NCBI GenBank assembly: GCA_937889645.1
Contig: CALBZE010000036.1
Location: forward strand, 1-8,297
Length of the DNA stretch: 8,297 nt
Source: an uncultured bacterium
GTDB taxonomy: Bacteria; Gemmatimonadota; Gemmatimonadetes; Longimicrobiales; RSA9
Direction: 5' to 3'
Part shown: piece by piece, positions 5,896-8,297 of the stretch
Layout of the letters: every line of letters starts with the position of its first letter
Numbering within the stretch: position 1 is the stretch's first letter
Notes under the pieces: model-generated
The model's input: only the letters and a program-made list of their open reading frames with translations
The model's database searches: none
Told to the model about the DNA's origin: nothing
Position numbers and translations under genes: made by a program

Positions 5896-5979
5896 GACCC
5901 TTCCGGCCTCCACGACACCAACACAACCGACCCGTTTCGACGGGCGTCCGACGAAGGACGAACTGACGCAGGGACGAAG
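5896..5979 (+). other. Short gap with two adjacent small hairpins before icd
   Basis: This 84-bp gap is locally A/C-rich (5910-5930). Two neighbouring inverted repeats are visible: CCCGT (5931-5935) with ACGGG (5940-5944) around a TTCG tetraloop, and CGTCC (5945-5949) with GGACG (5956-5960) around a 6-nt loop. Neither is followed by a T-run. They could be a weak Rho-independent-like end for the lipoprotein transcript or 5' leader structure for icd. GGGA at 5971-5974 is a modest ribosome site for the ATG at 5980. No convincing promoter is seen. Confidence 0.4.
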
Positions 5980-6996
5980 ATGGGCAAGGTCGTTACGCTG
6001 ATCCCGGGCGATGGGATCGGCCCCGAGATCACCGAAGCCACGCTCCGCGTGCTGGATGCCGCGGGTGCGGACATAGAATGGGATCGACAGATCGCCGGCG
6101 TGACCGCGATCGAGGCGGCGCAGCCGCCGCTGCCCGAGGCCACGCTCGAGTCGATCCGAAGCACCAGGGTCGCGCTCAAGGGCCCGCTCACCACGCCGGT
6201 CGGCGTAGGGTTCCGCTCGATCAACGTCGCGCTCCGCAAGGAGTTCGACCTCTACGCCAACGTTCGCCCGGCGCTGTCCCTCATCCCCGGCGGCCGCTAC
6301 GAGAACATCGATCTCGTGCTGATCCGCGAGAACACCGAGGGGCTGTACGTCGGCGTCGAGCACTACATCGGCATGGCCAACGATCCGAAGGCGGCGGCCG
6401 AGTCGGTCATGATCGTGACGCGGTACGGCGCCGAGCGTATCGTCCGCTACGCCTTCGAGTACGCGCTCAAGAACGGCCGCCGCAAGGTGACGCTGGCCCA
6501 CAAGGCCAACATCCTCAAGTTCACGCAGGGGCTCTTCCTGGAGGTCGGGCGCGAGGTCGCCAAGGAGTACGAGGGGCGGATCGAGTTCGAGGATCGGATC
6601 ATCGATGCCACCGCGATGCACCTCGTCCTCGACCCGTATCAGTTCGACGTCCTCGTGATGGAGAACATGTTCGGCGACATCCTGAGCGACCTCATGGCCG
6701 GCCTCGTCGGCGGGCTGGGGATGGCGCCGGGCGGCAACATCGGCACGAACGCGGCGATCTTCGAGCCCGTCCACGGCTCGGCGCCGGACATCGCCGGGCG
6801 CGGCATCGCCAACCCGACCGCGCAGATCCTGGCCGCGTGCATGATGCTCGAGCACATTGACGAGCACGAGACGGCCGCGCGGATCCGCCGCGCCGTCGAG
6901 ACCACCCTCCGCGAGGGGAAGACGCTCACCCCCGACCTGGGCGGGTCCGCGAGCACGATGGAGTACGCCGAGGCGGTGGCCCGGGCGCTGCGGTAG
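5980..6996 (+). CDS. icd: NAD-dependent isocitrate dehydrogenase (short, IDH3-like form)
   Basis: Cytoplasmic TCA-cycle enzyme oxidising isocitrate to 2-oxoglutarate and CO2. The 338-residue product belongs to the isocitrate/isopropylmalate dehydrogenase family, shown by the N-terminal PGDGIGPEI (9-17). Substrate residues match isocitrate dehydrogenase: S80, N82 and R86 in SINVALRK (E. coli S113/N115/R119), R96 in YANVRP, R116 in IREN, Y123 in EGLYVG and K175 in AHKANILKF. The Ser-x-Asn-xxx-Arg pattern separates it from LeuB and homoisocitrate dehydrogenases, which have other residues there. Metal ligands D209, D233 and D237 are present. In the coenzyme loop HGSAPDIAG (265-273), D270 and I271 stand where NADP enzymes have Lys-Tyr, so NAD is the predicted coenzyme. 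The ATG at 5980 opens directly into the first Rossmann-like strand. The gene lies 84 bp after the lipoprotein pair and may form its own unit or extend the operon. A family member acting on another malate-type acid cannot be wholly excluded. Confidence 0.92.
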   Translation: MGKVVTLIPGDGIGPEITEATLRVLDAAGADIEWDRQIAGVTAIEAAQPPLPEATLESIRSTRVALKGPLTTPVGVGFRSINVALRKEFDLYANVRPALSLIPGGRYENIDLVLIRENTEGLYVGVEHYIGMANDPKAAAESVMIVTRYGAERIVRYAFEYALKNGRRKVTLAHKANILKFTQGLFLEVGREVAKEYEGRIEFEDRIIDATAMHLVLDPYQFDVLVMENMFGDILSDLMAGLVGGLGMAPGGNIGTNAAIFEPVHGSAPDIAGRGIANPTAQILAACMMLEHIDEHETAARIRRAVETTLREGKTLTPDLGGSASTMEYAEAVARALR

Positions 6997-7088
6997 GTCG
7001 AATCGCCCCGCGGCGACGCGCCGGGCCGCACGGCTTGCGGGACGGGGCACGAAGACCCGCGCCAGCACGCCCGGCCGCTTGCGATGCA

Positions 7089-7129
7089 CGGGGGAGGGCA
7101 AGGGGCGCACCCGCCCTTGCCCTCCCCCG
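7089..7129 (+). terminator. Strong GC-rich hairpin, terminator-like or operator
   Basis: The left arm 7089-7104 (CGGGGGAGGGCAAGGG) is a perfect 16-nt inverted repeat of 7114-7129. If one G (7102) is bulged, the pairing continues inward as GGGCG (7103-7107) with CGCCC (7112-7116) and closes on a 4-nt CACC loop. This is by far the strongest hairpin I noticed in the window. No T-run follows, so it is not a standard Rho-independent terminator, but it could stop or stabilise the icd transcript. Its right arm also contains the -35 box of the promoter candidate for the next gene, so a regulatory role is possible. Confidence 0.55.
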
Positions 7130-7144
7130 CCAATCCCGTATCTT
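7117..7144 (+). promoter_or_regulatory. Candidate promoter of the glutaryl-CoA dehydrogenase gene
   Basis: TTGCCC (7117-7122) as -35 and TATCTT (7139-7144) as -10 are separated by 16 nt. Both keep the most conserved positions (TTG; TA...T). Transcription would begin near 7151, leaving a leader of about 36 nt before the ATG at 7187. The -35 box lies in the right arm of the hairpin at 7089-7129. Confidence 0.45.
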
Positions 7145-7186
7145 CCGACGATCCCAAACGTTTCCCCTAGCCAGCAGACTTCGATC

Positions 7187-8297
7187 ATGGCCAGGTTCCA
7201 GGGCGTGGACTATTTCGACATCGATTCGCTCCTCTCCGAAGAGGAGCGGATGGTGCGCGACACCGTGCGCGAGTGGGTGGACGACAACCTCCTCCCGATC
7301 ATCGAAGAGGCTTACATCAACCGACGCTTCCCCAAGGAGCTGATCCCGCAGATGGCCGAGCTCGGCATGCTCGGCGCGAACCTCCCCGAGGAGTACGGGT
7401 GCGCGGGGCTGAACAACGTCGCCTACGGCCTCATCATGCAGGAACTCGAGCGCGGCGACTCGGGGATCCGCTCCTTCGCTTCCGTCCAGGGCGCGCTCTG
7501 CATGTACCCGATCTTCGCGTTCGGGAGCGAGGAGCAGAAGCGCAAGTACCTGCCCGGGATGGCGAAGGGTGAGATCATCGGCTGCTTCGGCCTGACTGAG
7601 CCCGACTACGGCTCCAACCCGGGCGGGATGATCACGACCGCCCGCAAGACCAGCTCCGGCTGGGTCCTCAACGGCGCCAAGATGTGGATCACGAACGGGT
7701 CGATGGCCGACATCGCGATCATCTGGGCCAAGACCGGGGACCTGAACGACCCGAAGTCGATCCGCGGCTTCATCGTGCCGACCGACACGCCCGGCTTCTC
7801 CGCGCGTGACCAGAAGGGGAAGCTCTCGCTCCTCGCCTCGGACACCAGCGAGCTGGTGCTGCAGGACGTCGAGGTGGGCGACGACGCGCTCCTCCCCAAT
7901 TCCAACGGGCTCAAGAGCCCGCTCATGTGCCTGACCCAGGCACGCTACGGCATTGCCTGGGGCGCCGTCGGCGCCGCCATGGCGTGCTTCGACGAGGCGC
8001 TCCGCTACGCCAAGAACCGCGTCATGTTCGATGGGCCGATCGGCGGGAAGCAGCTCCAGCAGGTCCGCCTGGCCGAAATGCTGACCGGGATCACGCAGGG
8101 GCAGCTCCTCTGCCTCCAGCTCGGCCGCCTGAAGGACCAGGGCAAAGTGCGCCCTCAGCAGGTCTCCCTGGCCAAGCGCGCCAACGTGAACATGGCCTGC
8201 GAGGTCGCCCGCGAGGCGCGTCGCCTGCTCGGCGCCAACGGGATCCTCGTCGAGTACTCCGCCATGCGCCACATGGCGAACCTCGAGTCGGTCTACA
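7187..8297 (+). CDS. gcdH: Glutaryl-CoA dehydrogenase (3' end missing)
   Basis: Acyl-CoA dehydrogenase-family flavoenzyme that converts glutaryl-CoA to glutaconyl-CoA and, in the usual form, decarboxylates it to crotonyl-CoA. It serves lysine/tryptophan and aromatic-acid degradation. The visible 370 residues align by eye along their whole length with human GCDH: FPKELIPQMAELGMLG (48-63), QELERGDSGIRSFASVQ (85-101), GCFGLTEPDYGSNP (132-145), MWITNGSMAD (166-175), a QARYGIAWGAVGA segment (251-263) and LCLQLGRLKDQ (308-318). E88, R95 and S99 correspond to human E87, R94 and S98, the polar residues that distinguish the glutaryl-CoA site from other acyl-CoA dehydrogenases. The window ends at ...RHMANLESVY, just before the YEGT segment that carries the catalytic Glu (human E370), so neither that residue nor the decarboxylating subtype can be judged. 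The ATG at 7187 matches the family start, though a good ribosome site is lacking. It has its own promoter candidate. Confidence 0.95.
   Translation, partial: MARFQGVDYFDIDSLLSEEERMVRDTVREWVDDNLLPIIEEAYINRRFPKELIPQMAELGMLGANLPEEYGCAGLNNVAYGLIMQELERGDSGIRSFASVQGALCMYPIFAFGSEEQKRKYLPGMAKGEIIGCFGLTEPDYGSNPGGMITTARKTSSGWVLNGAKMWITNGSMADIAIIWAKTGDLNDPKSIRGFIVPTDTPGFSARDQKGKLSLLASDTSELVLQDVEVGDDALLPNSNGLKSPLMCLTQARYGIAWGAVGAAMACFDEALRYAKNRVMFDGPIGGKQLQQVRLAEMLTGITQGQLLCLQLGRLKDQGKVRPQQVSLAKRANVNMACEVAREARRLLGANGILVEYSAMRHMANLESVY

Larger units (their letters stand above)
6997..7186 (+). other. Intergenic region between icd and the glutaryl-CoA dehydrogenase gene
   Basis: This 190-bp stretch has no coding character. 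Just after icd there is a short inverted repeat, CGGCG (7011-7015) with CGCCG (7019-7023) around a 3-nt loop, inside a longer imperfect GC palindrome that might help end the icd transcript. Farther on lie the strong hairpin at 7089-7129 and the promoter candidate at 7117-7144. No clear Shine-Dalgarno sequence precedes the ATG at 7187. Confidence 0.6.

Noticed and set aside
5887..8272. Antisense open frames opposite icd and gcdH (433 and 448 codons)
   Set aside because: Both lie opposite well-recognised enzymes and translate to charged low-complexity sequence without motifs; they also cross intergenic DNA without any sign of a start site.
1..8297. CRISPR arrays, tRNA/rRNA genes, insertion sequences, phage or toxin-antitoxin genes
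   Set aside because: No direct-repeat arrays, RNA-gene sequence blocks, transposase motifs or small coupled regulator/toxin frames were seen on either strand.

Overview
The window is GC-rich bacterial chromosomal DNA (well over half G+C by eye, third codon positions almost all G or C). All recognisable genes lie on the + strand with short gaps. The proteins are ordinary housekeeping and catabolic enzymes, with no phage, transposon, plasmid or CRISPR sign. Two adjacent lipoproteins have type II signal peptides, which suggests a diderm. The style of the glutaryl-CoA dehydrogenase and the short CstA, together with TTGNNN/TATCTT-like promoter sequences, is compatible with Gemmatimonadota or a related uncultured high-GC phylum. 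That placement is a guess; an alphaproteobacterial, deltaproteobacterial or other origin is not excluded.

Region 1 (1-1186) is the 3' end of a phosphate (pst) operon: the C-terminal two thirds of the ABC ATPase PstB, coupled by an ATGA overlap to the regulator PhoU. Region 2 (1187-1332) is a non-coding gap with a TTGACA promoter candidate. Region 3 (1333-5895) looks like one five-gene transcription unit: a short-chain dehydrogenase/reductase with an unusual N-terminal extension, a compact CstA-family carbon-starvation transporter, a crotonase-fold enoyl-CoA hydratase, and two unrecognised lipoproteins. Intergenic distances are 10 bp, 22 bp, a 16-bp overlap and 8 bp. Region 4 (5980-6996) is a NAD-type isocitrate dehydrogenase. 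Region 5 (6997-7186) is a non-coding gap with a very strong hairpin whose right arm contains the -35 box of a promoter candidate. Region 6 (7187 to the end) is a glutaryl-CoA dehydrogenase, cut by the window edge just before its expected catalytic glutamate.

Taken together, regions 3-6 carry the means to oxidise acyl-CoA intermediates: hydratase, beta-hydroxyacyl reductase/dehydrogenase and glutaryl-CoA dehydrogenase, plus a TCA-cycle dehydrogenase and a transporter family linked to carbon-starvation uptake of pyruvate or peptides. A route from an alicyclic or aromatic acyl-CoA through glutaryl-CoA, or from lysine/tryptophan, is possible but not shown. I did not find a convincing undescribed system. 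The most unusual items are the N-terminal extension of the SDR, the SDR-CstA-crotonase-lipoprotein arrangement, and the hairpin/promoter overlap before the glutaryl-CoA dehydrogenase gene.
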